64,000 nucleotides of DNA from contig NW_020825482.1 of the NCBI RefSeq assembly GCF_003286085.1, forward strand, positions 39,015 to 103,014, written 5' to 3'. The stretch is from Drosophila persimilis (lineage: Eukaryota; Arthropoda; Insecta; Diptera; Drosophilidae). Position 1 is the first letter of the stretch; every line of letters begins with the position of its first letter. Of this stretch, positions 30,976 to 42,184 are shown piece by piece. The position numbers and the translations under genes were made by a program. The notes beneath the pieces are model-generated. The model saw nothing but the letters and a program-made list of their open reading frames with translations, did not search any database and was not told the DNA's origin.

Positions 30976-33900
30976 TACTCCCCCCGTGGAAGGATCCATG
31001 CCTTTCACCTCATCTCGTAGAGGCAATAGACATAGTTTTGCAAGTGCTCTTCGGCTAACACCTGTAGCCATCCTGATCAAGGCGACTCGAGATACGCCGT
31101 CAGCTCCTGGGATGAGCTCGAGGATTCTCGCTAGAGGCCACTTCAGAGGAGGGAAGTTCTCGTCCTTAACAAGAACGACATCATTGACGTGAAGCTCAGG
31201 ATTCCGGGTGCGCCACTTCGTTCTTTCTTGAAGACTGGTTAAATACGATTGGCGCCAGCGAGACCAAAAGATTTGCTGAAGCTGTGTGACCTTCTGCCAA
31301 CGGTCCAAGCGATCGACGTTTAAATGAACCAAGTCAGGCTCCAAGAAGGTTGTGATAGGGGCGCCAACTAGAAAATGGCTGGGCGTGAGTACATCGAGAT
31401 CTGCAGGGTTCTCTGAAAGAGGAAACAATGGCCTTGAATTAATGATTGCACAGATATTGCACGCGAGAGTGCGCAGCTCATCAAATCCAAGAAGCGAGGA
31501 TCCGAGGGCACGTCGAAGATGATGCTTAGCAAGCTTGACTGACGCCTCCCACAATCCTCCAAAATGTGGCGATCTAGGAGGAATGAAACGCCAATCGATG
31601 CAATCGTTGAGACAAGCTTGATGCACGGCTTCTTGATGACTGTCGCTTAGGAATAGCGACTTAAGTTCCGCCAGTTCGTTCCGCGCTCCAACAAAATTTG
31701 TGGCATTATCTGACCAAATACGAATCGGTCTTCCACGGGTGCAAATGAAACGGCGAAGAGCAGAGAGGAACGCAGCTGTTGTAAGATCCTTCACAAGCTC
31801 GATGTGAACCGCCTTGGTGGAGAAGCATATAAAAATGCTCATGTAGCACTTTAGTGGGGGCCGGTTTCGAACTTCTGATTTATACAGGAACGGACCGCAA
31901 TAGTCCACGCCGGTAACTAAAAATGCACGAGATTCGCTGACTCTGTCCACCGGAAGATCTGCCATTATTTGCTCGAGAGTTCGAGGCTTCACTCTAAAGC
32001 ATCTGACACACTTTTGGATTACGTGTGCTACGGTCTTTCGGCCACCGATTGGCCAGTACGTTTGACGAATGATGGCTAATAGCGACTGGGGTCCAGCGTG
32101 AAGGTGCTTTTCGTGTAAGTGCCGTATCAGAGCAGAAGTGATGGAATGATTCTTGGGCAATATTATGGGATGCCGTGCTTCAAAGTCCAAGGTAGAGTTT
32201 TTAAGACGCCCTCCAACTCGAAGCAAACCGCAATCATCTAAAAATGGCGAAAGAGAGGCGATCGAGCTTGAAGCCTTGATGTCCTTTCGCGTTTCCAGGG
32301 CTCTTATTTCAGTGGATAGACGAGATTGTTGAGTAAGACGAATAAGCAGTTCGGTTCCCAAACGCAAGTCCTCCACAGTTATTCCAGACTTTCGTCGATG
32401 AATGAATTTGCATACATACGCAAAAATTCGTTGCATTTTGGGGAAGGAATTTACAAACTTTGATTCTTCCACCAAATATCTTGACGCGCAGTTTGTAATT
32501 AGTATGGTTTTTCGTGCCTCCAAAACCGGCTCTGGAAGAGCAGGTGTACTTGGCCATTGATCCTTACTGGCTGTCAAGTATGTAGGTCCATACTTCCAAA
32601 GTTGAGAATTGATGAGCTCAGCTGGTAATGATCCTCGAGAAAGCATATCGGCAGGGTTTAGATCAGTTGGCACGTGCAGCCAAGACATTCCAGATGTGAG
32701 TTCCTGAATAACAGAAAGTCTATTAGCGACAAATACATTGAAGTTGGATGGTTGATTTTTGATCCAAGCCAAAACGACTGTGGAGTCACACCAGCAATAA
32801 TAAGAGCACTTGAAGTTCATCAAAGACACTTCATGCATAAGCTGAGCGAGTAGCGCTGCACCACATAATTCCAACTTGGGTATTGTGATAGTCTTCAGTG
32901 GCGCTACACGAGATCTGGAAGATAGAAGATTTGCCTTGACTCCATTGTCGCCTTGCGAAACAGCGTAGATGCAAGCTCCATAAGCACTCATGCTGGCATC
33001 ACAAAATCCATGCATTTCAAGGTTGCTGCTTCGAAGGAAAGATAGGCGCGGGAAAGAAATTTGTTGCATAGAGTCAAACTGCTGAATAAAGTTGATCCAA
33101 GTTGTGCGTAAGGAGACTGGCAGACTTTCATCCCAATGAAGCTTTTCTTTCCACAGCTGCTGTAGAAATATTTTTGCTTTAGTAATAACTGGCCCTATAA
33201 GTCCGAGTGGATCATAAAATCGTGCAATAGTTGACAATACAACTCGCTTAGTTGGTTTCGAAGGGACTTGATTGGGACAGAATGAAAATAATAGCTCATC
33301 CGAAGTGGGATTCCATGCTAAACCTAGCGTCTTGGTTACATCGCTGCCATCAGTAAATTTAACAAATGTTTCCCTATCTTCATGGGGTGTTTGATCGAGT
33401 ACATATGTATCGTTGGAACACCATTTTCTGATCTTGAAATTTCCTTTGGCTAATAGTCCTGACACCTGGCGAATTATTTCCAGCACCTCATTTGTAGTAT
33501 CTCCCCCCGTTAGCAAATCATCCACGTAAAAGTCCCGCAGCACAACTTCAGAGCCAATTGGATATGACGAACTCTCGTCTGCCGCTAGTTGGTGCATAGA
33601 ACGGACGGCCAGAAATGCTGCTGGTTTCGTTCCATAGGTCACGGTATCCAGCTTGAATGTCCTTAGCTCCTCGAGGGGTGAGTCACGCCACAGTATGCAC
33701 TGCAGAAAACTATCTTGGGGCGAGACACGGACGCATCTATACATTTTACAAATGTCACCAGTCAATGCTATACGAAAGGTACGAAATCGAAGAAGAGTCG
33801 TAACTAACTTTGGCTGAATTGTTGGGCCTGACATCAATATATCGTTGAGGGAATATCCTGTAGATGTACAAGCGGATCCGTCGAAAACTACTCGGAGTTT

Positions 33901-36210
33901 TGTGGTGGTTTTGTCTTCTCTTAAGACGCAGTGATGAGGAAGAAAAAATTTGCATTGTTTAAGTGCGTCACTTTTGACAGGGGACATGTGATTCAAATCG
34001 ACGTATTCCTTTATAAATGCGGCGTATTGGGCCTTGAGAAGCGGTTTGCGAACCAACTTGCGCTCTAGATTGAGAAATCTGCGATAGGCTTGTTGATAAG
34101 AATCTCCAAGAAGACTGTCACTCAGCTTTAAAGGCAATTGAACGCAATATTCGCCACTTGGAAGCCGACCGCAATGTTTTTTGAAATGTTCCTCGCAAGC
34201 AATTTCCTCCTTTGTTGCTTCTGTAGCGGGACCGTGGCAGTTTTCCACTTCCCAGAACCTTCGCACTAGCTCATCCAAACCAACGGTAGGCGTTTGACTC
34301 AATTCCGTCGAACTAGAGGCAGCTAGGAGCACTGAGCTGCGGGAGTACTGACCTCCACCTGTGACAACCCAGCCGAGACGGGTTTTTTGTATTATAGGAA
34401 GTCCCCTTTCCAATTTGATCTGTCCAACGCATAAAATGTCGTAAAATAAGCTGGCTCCAATAAGTACATCGATGCGCTGAGATTTGTTAAAGTGTGGGTC
34501 AGCAAGGCTGATATTGGATGGCATTTCCCATTTGGATACATCAAATGAAGAAGCAGGCTGGTTTCCTGTAATACGTGGAGCAACGAGAGCTGTGAGACTC
34601 GTGAAGTAATCGGAAGTCCTGGATTGAATGACCAAATTAACTGAACCTTCCGTGTGAAATGCAGAATCAGCGCCGATACCCGATACTGATACCGACCCTT
34701 TGGCTCGTTTCAGCTGAAGCCTCTGAGCAAAGCGAGAGGTTATTAAATTAATCTGAGAGCCTGAATCCAGAAGAGCCCGGCAAGGAAGAAGATCACCAAC
34801 TCGACTCTTTATCATAATGACTGTCGTGGCTAGAAGCACTACGTCTGAGCTAAGATTCTGAGCAGGAGGCGAGCATGGTGATGAAGCGGCAACAAGAGAA
34901 CTTGAAAGATTGGGGCCTGGGCATAAGTCTGTCTGAATAGGAGACGTAGTAGCGTTTGCAGGTTCCGTGTTAACTGACGTAGGCAGCGGATTGTTGATAT
35001 GTAAAAGGGTATGATGCTTTTCACCGCATGTGCGACAAGAGCCTGAACTGCAGGAGGTATTCCGATGTCCCTTCTTCAAACAGTTGAAGCAAACTCTAAG
35101 CTTCCTTGCCTCTCTAAGACGCAAAGATGGCGAAAGGTTTCCAAAGCGAGTGCAGCTGTAAATGTTATGCCCTTTATTATCACAGAACACGCATTCCAAT
35201 ACGATTGTATTTGTAGCAACAAGACTGTGTTTTGAATGAGTGATTCGTTTATGTTTTCCAACCTGACTGCTATGGATTTGAATCGACATAGCTTGATCCA
35301 TGGTCTCCATGGCTTGACATCTCCTCTCCAAAAAAGCCGAAAAATGGTCCCATGTTGGTATGACGTTAGGGGGTGACAGCTCCTCCCATTTGGTCCTGGT
35401 ATCAGAGTCGAGATACTTGTATGTGGAGTTAACGATGATGCATCCAGCTATTTCCTCCATGGTACCCATCGATCTAAGCGCTCTCATGTGAGAATGAAGC
35501 TTGTCCGATAAAGTACGTAGCTTTGTAGTTGACCCATCTTCAACCTTCTCATGCCTCAGAATCTCAGCGACGTGTGCCTGAAAGATTAAACGTTTATTAT
35601 TGAAACGATTGTTTAAAATGTCCAATGCAATATCATAATTGCTCTCCGATACTTCCAAAGAGCGAACAGCCTCCAGGGCAGGTCCATCCAAACATGAGCG
35701 CAGGTGCTGGAACTTCTCAATCTTTGATAGAAAGGGCTCCTGATCTATTACTGTGCTAAACATCGAGTAAAAGTCTGCCCACTCAGTATAACCTCCACGG
35801 AAAGTGGGAAGTTTAATGTCAGGAATATGATATCGTGACCGTACATTTCCGGAGGCAGTAACGTTGAGCTCGGGTCGTATCGTTGAGTGATGCGGCATGT
35901 TCTGGGTAGTCCTGCGGAGTGCTGAGCGAATACGAACTTCGATTTCCATCGCCAAATCGTCAAAATTGTTGCTTAAGTCGCTGCCAATTTCGCTTACATC
36001 AAGCTCTTCTAAATTAGAATGAGTAACATTAAATGAGTCGGACATTTTTTCCAAGAATTTTAAATGAACACTTAGCGCATCTTCACTGATTGGGTTGTTT
36101 TCATCATTCAATATCGTCTCTCGAAGTGAAACGGCTTTTTTGTATATTGAGAGTGCCTTTAGTTTGTAAAAAGACACCCTGTTTTCCGGCACGTCATTAG
36201 ACTCATCCAT
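30952..36210 (-). CDS. Element B gag-pol polyprotein (intact)
   Basis: One frame of 1752 codons from the ATG at 36210, chosen because it aligns with the A gag start; the frame stays open upstream to 36345. Domains in order (residues from 36210): DUF1759-like gag core about 130-250; zinc knuckles about 340-400 (CVFCDNKGHNIYSC, CFNCLKKGHRNTSC, CRTCGEKHHTLLH); protease LLDSGSQINLI near 481; RT from LRVVFDGS (772) with FYVDDL near 895; RNase H with FCDAS (about 1070), LELCGA and WCDST; integrase zinc region (HLHEKHLHAGP...CVRC, 1365-1403) and catalytic Asp in GVDYCGP (about 1435), Asp in WSDNATNF (1500), Glu in FGGLWEA (1554). The TAA at 30952-30954 is inside the LTR. No stop or missing catalytic residue is seen. 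Confidence 0.93.
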   Translation of the reverse strand: MDESNDVPENRVSFYKLKALSIYKKAVSLRETILNDENNPISEDALSVHLKFLEKMSDSFNVTHSNLEELDVSEIGSDLSNNFDDLAMEIEVRIRSALRRTTQNMPHHSTIRPELNVTASGNVRSRYHIPDIKLPTFRGGYTEWADFYSMFSTVIDQEPFLSKIEKFQHLRSCLDGPALEAVRSLEVSESNYDIALDILNNRFNNKRLIFQAHVAEILRHEKVEDGSTTKLRTLSDKLHSHMRALRSMGTMEEIAGCIIVNSTYKYLDSDTRTKWEELSPPNVIPTWDHFSAFLERRCQAMETMDQAMSIQIHSSQVGKHKRITHSKHSLVATNTIVLECVFCDNKGHNIYSCTRFGNLSPSLRLREARKLRVCFNCLKKGHRNTSCSSGSCRTCGEKHHTLLHINNPLPTSVNTEPANATTSPIQTDLCPGPNLSSSLVAASSPCSPPAQNLSSDVVLLATTVIMIKSRVGDLLPCRALLDSGSQINLITSRFAQRLQLKRAKGSVSVSGIGADSAFHTEGSVNLVIQSRTSDYFTSLTALVAPRITGNQPASSFDVSKWEMPSNISLADPHFNKSQRIDVLIGASLFYDILCVGQIKLERGLPIIQKTRLGWVVTGGGQYSRSSVLLAASSSTELSQTPTVGLDELVRRFWEVENCHGPATEATKEEIACEEHFKKHCGRLPSGEYCVQLPLKLSDSLLGDSYQQAYRRFLNLERKLVRKPLLKAQYAAFIKEYVDLNHMSPVKSDALKQCKFFLPHHCVLREDKTTTKLRVVFDGSACTSTGYSLNDILMSGPTIQPKLVTTLLRFRTFRIALTGDICKMYRCVRVSPQDSFLQCILWRDSPLEELRTFKLDTVTYGTKPAAFLAVRSMHQLAADESSSYPIGSEVVLRDFYVDDLLTGGDTTNEVLEIIRQVSGLLAKGNFKIRKWCSNDTYVLDQTPHEDRETFVKFTDGSDVTKTLGLAWNPTSDELLFSFCPNQVPSKPTKRVVLSTIARFYDPLGLIGPVITKAKIFLQQLWKEKLHWDESLPVSLRTTWINFIQQFDSMQQISFPRLSFLRSSNLEMHGFCDASMSAYGACIYAVSQGDNGVKANLLSSRSRVAPLKTITIPKLELCGAALLAQLMHEVSLMNFKCSYYCWCDSTVVLAWIKNQPSNFNVFVANRLSVIQELTSGMSWLHVPTDLNPADMLSRGSLPAELINSQLWKYGPTYLTASKDQWPSTPALPEPVLEARKTILITNCASRYLVEESKFVNSFPKMQRIFAYVCKFIHRRKSGITVEDLRLGTELLIRLTQQSRLSTEIRALETRKDIKASSSIASLSPFLDDCGLLRVGGRLKNSTLDFEARHPIILPKNHSITSALIRHLHEKHLHAGPQSLLAIIRQTYWPIGGRKTVAHVIQKCVRCFRVKPRTLEQIMADLPVDRVSESRAFLVTGVDYCGPFLYKSEVRNRPPLKCYMSIFICFSTKAVHIELVKDLTTAAFLSALRRFICTRGRPIRIWSDNATNFVGARNELAELKSLFLSDSHQEAVHQACLNDCIDWRFIPPRSPHFGGLWEASVKLAKHHLRRALGSSLLGFDELRTLACNICAIINSRPLFPLSENPADLDVLTPSHFLVGAPITTFLEPDLVHLNVDRLDRWQKVTQLQQIFWSRWRQSYLTSLQERTKWRTRNPELHVNDVVLVKDENFPPLKWPLARILELIPGADGVSRVALIRMATGVSRRALAKLCLLPLRDEVKGMDPSTGGVCSGEARV

Positions 36211-36467
36211 TTTCGACAGGCAGCAGCGAGCAAAGCACAAAGAAGAATCGAAGAACCAACCGTTTGATTTTTTTTGGTATGCAAGCGCAAGTGCAGCGAA
36301 CCCGAAGCCGCTAATGCACGTAGCTGTATTAGTGCTTGTAAGCAAGCGCGCGACGAAATGGGAACTAACCGCTTCGCGTTCGAACAGTTATGTTTAGCGG
36401 ATAATTTTCACTGTTTATAATTGTTTATTTCCAAATTGTTACTGACGATCACGTCGGGGTCACCAAA
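36211..36467 (-). other. Element B leader and tRNA-Trp primer-binding site
   Basis: The plus strand at 36448-36465 reads ATCACGTCGGGGTCACCA, the 18-base 3' end of Drosophila tRNA-Trp plus CCA as I recall it; two bases then separate it from the LTR. The short leader between this and the ATG at 36210 has an upstream in-frame extension but no clear extra domain. Confidence 0.8.
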
Positions 36468-36943
36468 TGTTGAGACAACGAGCTTTTTCGCTGACTATGA
36501 TTGTTCAATAATTTCACAATTTATTAATTTCCGAAAACGTTATAAATTTTATTATAGGTATTTTGTGTGTTGAGGGTGGCCGAAGATGCCAGAGCCTTTT
36601 ACAATAGTATTAGAGTGACACACTTGGATGAGGCAAGCGAGCCGATCTCGAGCCAAAGTAATAGATTGGGGACAAAAAGGGTCTGTTCTCCAACTATATC
36701 AAGCGGTAACTGTTTGAGCAGGCGCAGCTGCTGACGGCTTAGCGACGGCATAGGAAAGAAAAGATAACAAGAGCGAGCATAGATAAGAATAGATGATTAA
36801 ATGAGAGCATGTTGCTGAGCGAGCATAGATAAAGCTACGCTTACGTTACGTTAGTTTAGTATAATGACCAAAATAGAAAAGAAAGTGAATTGATAGGCAA
36901 TAAAACAATGGTATAAAATTTACACTCGGGCTTCGCCCGAACA
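36468..36943 (-). repeat. Element B 5' LTR (right)
   Basis: 476 bp, with no difference from 30500-30975 found in a base-by-base read. It is followed by TAGGG (36944-36948) and the second part of element C pol. Confidence 0.9.
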
Positions 36944-36948
36944 TAGGG

Positions 36949-39720
36949 ATTGATTTCTGGATAGAATTCGGTCTTGTAGCAAGACTTTTAACGGATAGAT
37001 CGGTGGTACAAGAATTAGACGTAGGAAATGAAACCAGGGCTTCGGAATCCCCGCCAGTACACGATCTAAGCAAAGACCAAAAGGTTAGACTAGAATCCGT
37101 GATCCATTCGTTTCCTTCGTTTGAAAGGGAAGGATTAGGACGTACGAAAGCTATCCAACACACGATCGAAATGGTACCCGATAGACCAGTCAAACAACGC
37201 CATTGGCCGATTTCACCCGCGAAGGAAAAGTTAATGTTTGACGAAGTGGAGAAAATGCTGGCATTAGACGTGATCGAGGAATCGAATAGCTCCTGGAGTA
37301 GCAATTGCGTTTTAGTTAAGAAAGGTACGAAAAATCGATTATGTTTAGATTCTCGAGAAATTAATAAGAACACTCGCAAAGATGCCTACCCTTTACCACA
37401 TATTGATGGCATTCTTAGTAGATTACCACCAGCCAAATACATAACGGGACTTGACATGAAACACGCATACTGGCAGATTCCTTTGGAAGAAAAATCTCGG
37501 CACTATACAGCTTTTACCATTCCCAATAGGCCGCTTTACCAGTATAAGGTAATGCCGTTTGGCTTAACTAATGCCGCTCAAACGTTGTGCCGACTTATGG
37601 ATCAGGTGATACCTGCACACCTCAGGAATCGGGTTTTTGTCTATTTGGACGATTTACTGGTGCTCTCAGATGACTTTGATTCACACTTGGTGCTGTTACA
37701 AGAGGTAGCGATGCATTTGCGTAAGGCAAATCTCACGATTAATATAGCCAAGTCAAACTTTTGTATACGGGAGATTAAATATCTGGGGTTCATAATAGGT
37801 TATGGTCAGTTAAAGACAGATCCGGGGAAAATAAAATCCATAATGGAGTTCCCGATCCCAAAAACGGTGAAACAGATAAGGAGATTTCTAGGACTTGCTG
37901 GATGGTACAGACGCTTTGTCGATAACTATGCCACCGTCAGCTACCCCTTAACGGAACTACTAAAAAAGCATCAACCACTTAAGTGGAACGCATCAGCTGA
38001 AGAAGCTTTCAATAAACTCAAATCCTGCTTAACATCTGCTCCAATCCTAGCCACCCCCGATTTTAAGAAACCCTTTTTGTTAATATGTGACGCAAGCACC
38101 TTTGGTTTGGGCTGCGTACTAGCTCAATTAAACGAGGAAGGGATAGAATTACCTATAGCGTTTATGTCCGAGAAACTTTCCAAGGCGCAACGAAACTATT
38201 CGGTCACTGAACTCGAGTGCTTGGCAGTGATTAAAGGAATAAAGAAGTTTAGAGCTTACGTAGAAGGACAGGATTTCCAAGTTATAACGGACCATGCGTC
38301 CCTACAATGGCTTATGAGGCAAAAAGATTTGTCAGGTCGCTTGGCCCGCTGGGCTATAAAATTACAGGGATTTAATTTTCAAATATCACATCGAAAAGGG
38401 TCCGAAAACGTAGTGGCCGACGCGTTGTCACGCCAAGATGAACCCGAGGTAAGAGAGCTGAACGGCAACGGACCCATAGTCGACCTTACTTCTACAGAGT
38501 TTAAATCGAACGAATACTTGGATCTAATAGAACACATAAGGCTTAATCAACTTAAGTTACCCGATTTGAAAATTGACGATAATTTGGTGTATAAAAGAAC
38601 CGAACCATCTTCAGGGGACGCGATAGCAGATAAACAAACTTGGAAGCTTTGGATTCCATCAGGCCTTACCAGCGATATAATTTCCAGGGCTCATGACCCC
38701 CCAGACGCTTCCCACAGTGGTATTGGGAAAACCGTTGAAAAAGTGAAAAGGTACTTGTTTTGGCCAAAAATGGTTACACAAATACGAGCCTATGTATCAA
38801 AATGCGACGTTTGTCGCCAGACCAAAAGTGCTAATGTCGTGCTAAGACCACCAATGGGTAAGCCAATGATTTCAGAAAGACCTTTTCAAAAGCTTTATCT
38901 AGATTTGTTGGGCCCGTATCCGCGTTCCAAGCAAGGGAATATTGGTATCTTAATAATTGTAGATCACAACACCAAATTTCATTTCTTATGTCCGCTCAAA
39001 AAGTTTACCTCAAGTAAAGTGTGTGACTTCCTAGAAAATATGTTATTTAGTACTTTCGGGGTCCCTGAGACTATACTTACCGATAATGGTTCGCAGTTTG
39101 TCTCTGGGAATTTCAAGTCATTTCTTACCAGATTCGGGGTAACTCACCGCTGCACTGCCATATTTTCACCGCAAGCCAATGCCAGTGAACGGTTAAACCG
39201 ATCCGTGTTAGCGGCTATAAGAGCGTACGTCGGCAAAGATCATACTAATTGGGACAACAAGTTACCTGAAATTAGTGCAGCGTTACGAGCCAATATCCAT
39301 AGAAGCACAGGGTATTCGCCATATTTTCTTGCTTTTGGGCAGAATATGATTCTTAACGGAAAGGATTATGAACTACTTAGACGACTAAATCTCCTATCGG
39401 ATGACACCAGAGTCGAATACCCAAATGTAGTACAAGTATGTCGACAAGCCGCCCAACAAAAGGTAGCTGAATCACACGAGCAGAATGCGAGGACATACAA
39501 CTTACGTAGCCGGGTCCGTCAACTTAAAGTCGGAGACGTCGTGTATGCCCGGAATTTTTGTCAGAGCAACGCTTTAAAAAAGTTCAGCGCTAAGCTGGCG
39601 CCTGTGTTTATATCAGCCAAGGTTATTCGCCGAGTGGGGACAATGTATTACCAATTAGCTAGCGAAGATAAGAAAAACTTAGGAGTCTATCACTTGAAAG
39701 ATATTCATCTTAAACCTTAG
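36949..39720 (+). pseudogene. Element C pol, 3' part: RT, RNase H, integrase
   Basis: The frame of 30499 continues here with DFWIEFGLVARLL. RT motifs are LCLDSREINKNT, GLDMKHAYWQIPL, MPFGLTNA and the catalytic FVYLDDLLVL. RNase H has LICDASTFGLGCVL and TELECLAVIKGI and ends NVVADALSRQ. Integrase has a zinc region (HDPPDASHSGIGKT ... CDVCRQ), Asp in LYLDLLGPYP, Asp in ILTDNGSQFV and Glu in NASERLNRS, with a basic C-terminus ending at TAG 39718-39720. No stop interrupts it. It was separated from its start only by element B, so the gene was intact until that insertion. No env follows. Confidence 0.9.
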
Positions 39721-39778
39721 TAAATGGCCTTCTTCAGTTTAAGTCTCATTGTGAGAACAATTACGTCTTCAACTGTGG

Positions 39779-42086
39779 TGTAGGGGCCGAATTAAGGGAA
39801 CGAGTATAGAACATCACGGATAAGCATAGTTTTCTTTTGGTAATGCTTAAAAGTGCAGAGACATAGTAACTCCGAAAGTGGATCGTAAGCTGCAAGCTTT
39901 CCGAAAAGCTTTCTAAAGAGAGTCGGCGCGCAGCGCACGCATTTAAGCGAAAGACGTCACGTTTACCTTGACCCAAGAGAGTAGCGTAGCGTAGGGAGAG
40001 CATAGATTAAAAGCTTGCCCAAAAGTTCGCTCAAATGGGCGAAAGATCATCCGATTATGCAGTTTAAATTCCCAACATCATCCGATTATGCAGTTAAAGT
40101 TCCTAAGATCATCCGATTATGCAGTTAAAATTCCCCAAATATCATCCGATCTTCGAGCTTTTGGTTCGGTACCGCTTGGCTGAACTTGCAGAAGTTGGGC
40201 TGGAGTATTGACAAAGAATCGATTGATTAAAGCGGACGTGTTTGTGCTATACTCGGGAATAAATAAATATATATATTTAGCCAACGAACAGTTCTGGCAA
40301 CTACGCCATACCTCGTGAACCGAGTTCAATAAAGACCCAGAATCAGGAGTAATTAACCAGGAAAGCAGTGTAAAGAAAAGAAAACATAGCTGGTATGTCC
40401 GTGATTAATTTGGAAAGTGTTCGTGGTAAAATATATATATATGAATTTGTGTTATAGGACGGCGGCCCGTAGCCACGGTACCGCTCGTGCGATCATCAGT
40501 CGCATAGGAGTGCATATACGGTGTGGTCTATGAGAGGAGTGTTGCCGGTGGATTGATAAGACAAGTAGTAAACCCGCGGGAGGCACCGAGCAGCGAAACC
40601 TGCAGCTTGACGTTGTCCGTCGCAAGCCTCAACAACCGTGTGGATGCACGGCGAAAACCAAGAGGCGCCTCCGGACCCTTATTTTTGGCGCCGTTGACGC
40701 CACCCGTTTATCGAGCCTCCAATGAGAGTGTAGTCCGCAGACCGACGTCAAATTTGATCGGCAACCTGAAGCCCAGCTAAGGAGTTAATTTACCCCATCT
40801 TCAAGTGATTTAGCTGCGCCAGCGACACCCAATAATGAACTCGAATTGATTGCATTATTGTTGGATTCTTCCGGAGGCGCAGTCCTACTCAGCCTGGCTG
40901 ACATGTCTCTCGATCACGGCAATAGAGGACCATAGTTACTCGTGGATGTAACACAAGCCCCTTTTTCCTCTAGATTTCATGTGCCAGGCTAAAAACCATT
41001 CTCTTTCGTCACACGATGTATACAGTTTTATAGTTAGTTATGTAACACAGCCAACATAATGGTTTTTGGAAACTAATGGGTATGAGAGCAACATTAATTT
41101 TCCTTGAGATTACAAAGCAGTACACTCTAGTACGCTCATGTGCACATATACTCGTATTAAATATCTTTTCTTTTCCTTAGAATTATGCACCAACGTCATC
41201 ATTGAGCTCAACGATCACGAATGGAAAAAGCGGTACTAGCCTACCAAAAGCGCTGTGAGTTTGTAAATAAGAACAAGTACATATATGCACTGAGCTGGGA
41301 AGTAACCTGCGTGTTACATGTAATTTTCTATTGATATTCCCTTTATAAATCCGTAACCATAATGTATTGGTACCTCTCACCCCTTTAGAATCTGTTACCC
41401 ATATATGATGGTCATTTTTAAATCTTTATTTTTCTTAATATTTCTTCGCCATTCCTTACTAATATATTAAGCTATCGAGACACAACAAAAATGGATTTAA
41501 TTATAAGTTAAGAAAACCCCCCCCCCCCAAGAATTTAGTTATATGATTAGGGATTTATTGAAATATATATATATAATGATATTGATTTTGAAGTACAACC
41601 CTAATATGTTCTAAATTCAGTACTCCGCCCTCAGAAAGGCATGATCGAAGTGGTGGGATGATAACTGTTTAACGTTATTCAAGGGTCTATACGGTCAGGT
41701 TACCTGTATAGCATAGGTCGGGAGGGTAGAGAAGATAGAGATACTCACTAACACCGGAGTTTCTCATCATTTGAGTAGAGTAATTGATAAGTATGTCCAC
41801 ACTTTCCACAACCAACTTGTTAGTCCCATAACCAATTCATGGCTCCGGTTAAACCTGGATTCTGTTGTTAGTTTTATGTTTGGTTCTTCTTTTTTTTTAT
41901 TATTATTTTATTATTTTTAAATGTGCACCTAAAACATTATGCGAGTGTGTGTCAGTATGTGATAGGAGAGAGTAGAACGAACCCCGACAATCCGGCGAGC
42001 TTAGTCAGAGCATAGCTAGAGGTGCACACGAAATCTCTTCATACTAGTATGGGTAAACGACAGCTATCCCACACCTGCACGCTACA
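39779..42086 (+). repeat. Element C 3' LTR
   Basis: 2308 bp, matching 25358-27663 except for about three substitutions (for example GAGAGC/GACAGC, TTGGCTG/TTGTCTG, ATGTCTC/ATGACTC) and length changes in a C run and a T run. The ~31-bp repeats recur at about 40046-40150. The 58 bases between pol and this LTR contain no obvious polypurine tract. Confidence 0.9.
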
Positions 42087-42090
42087 AGTG

Positions 42091-42180
42091 TTACAGTGTG
42101 TATTCTTTAAGTACCGTCGGTACAGTGGGTATTCGAAATAATGAATACTTTACTTTACTTTAATATGAGCATACTACAGC
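42091..42180 (-). repeat. Element D 5' LTR, distal part
   Basis: This completes the D LTR after the AGTG duplication (42087-42090) and ends GCATACTACA. GCAC (42181-42184) follows, repeating 20132-20135, and element E sequence continues. Confidence 0.87.
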
Positions 42181-42184
42181 ACAC

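Larger units (their letters stand above)
30500..36943 (-). mobile_element. Element B: complete BEL/Pao retrotransposon
   Basis: A 6444-bp element on the minus strand with two 476-bp LTRs that are identical by eye. It has a tRNA-Trp primer site, one long gag-pol frame, a polypurine tract, and a TAGGG target duplication (30495-30499, 36944-36948). The ends are TGTT...AACA when read in either direction. It lies in element C pol and is the innermost and youngest layer of the nest. All catalytic motifs I can check are present, so it may be autonomous. Confidence 0.92.
25358..42086 (+). mobile_element. Element C: Ty3/gypsy element with 2.3-kb LTRs
   Basis: LTRs of 2306 bp (25358-27663) and 2308 bp (39779-42086) enclose a tRNA-Lys primer site, leader, gag and pol. 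The ends are TGTAG...CTACA with the 4-bp duplication AGTG (25354-25357, 42087-42090). Without the B insertion the element is about 10.3 kb. There is no env. Size, very long LTRs and tRNA-Lys primer recall Ulysses/Osvaldo-type elements of Drosophila, which I suggest without proof. The LTRs differ by about three substitutions and two homopolymer length changes, so insertion is very recent. Confidence 0.87.
20136..42180 (-). mobile_element. Element D: 412/mdg1-like element, internally rearranged
   Basis: On the minus strand D has a 5' LTR (right, 24967-25357 plus 42091-42180, split by C), tRNA-Arg primer site, a small ORF, a noncoding stretch, the C-terminal half of pol, polypurine tract and 3' LTR (left, 20136-20614). 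Without C it is about 5.3 kb. Gag, protease and most of RT are missing, so it would need proteins from another element. Boundaries are set by GCAC at 20132-20135 and 42181-42184. The two LTRs differ at about two bases in 480, so it is a fairly recent insertion. Confidence 0.85.

Noticed and set aside
36846-37379. 177-codon minus-strand frame across the B LTR and C pol
   Set aside because: It is the antisense of C RT joined to LTR sequence, with no domain.
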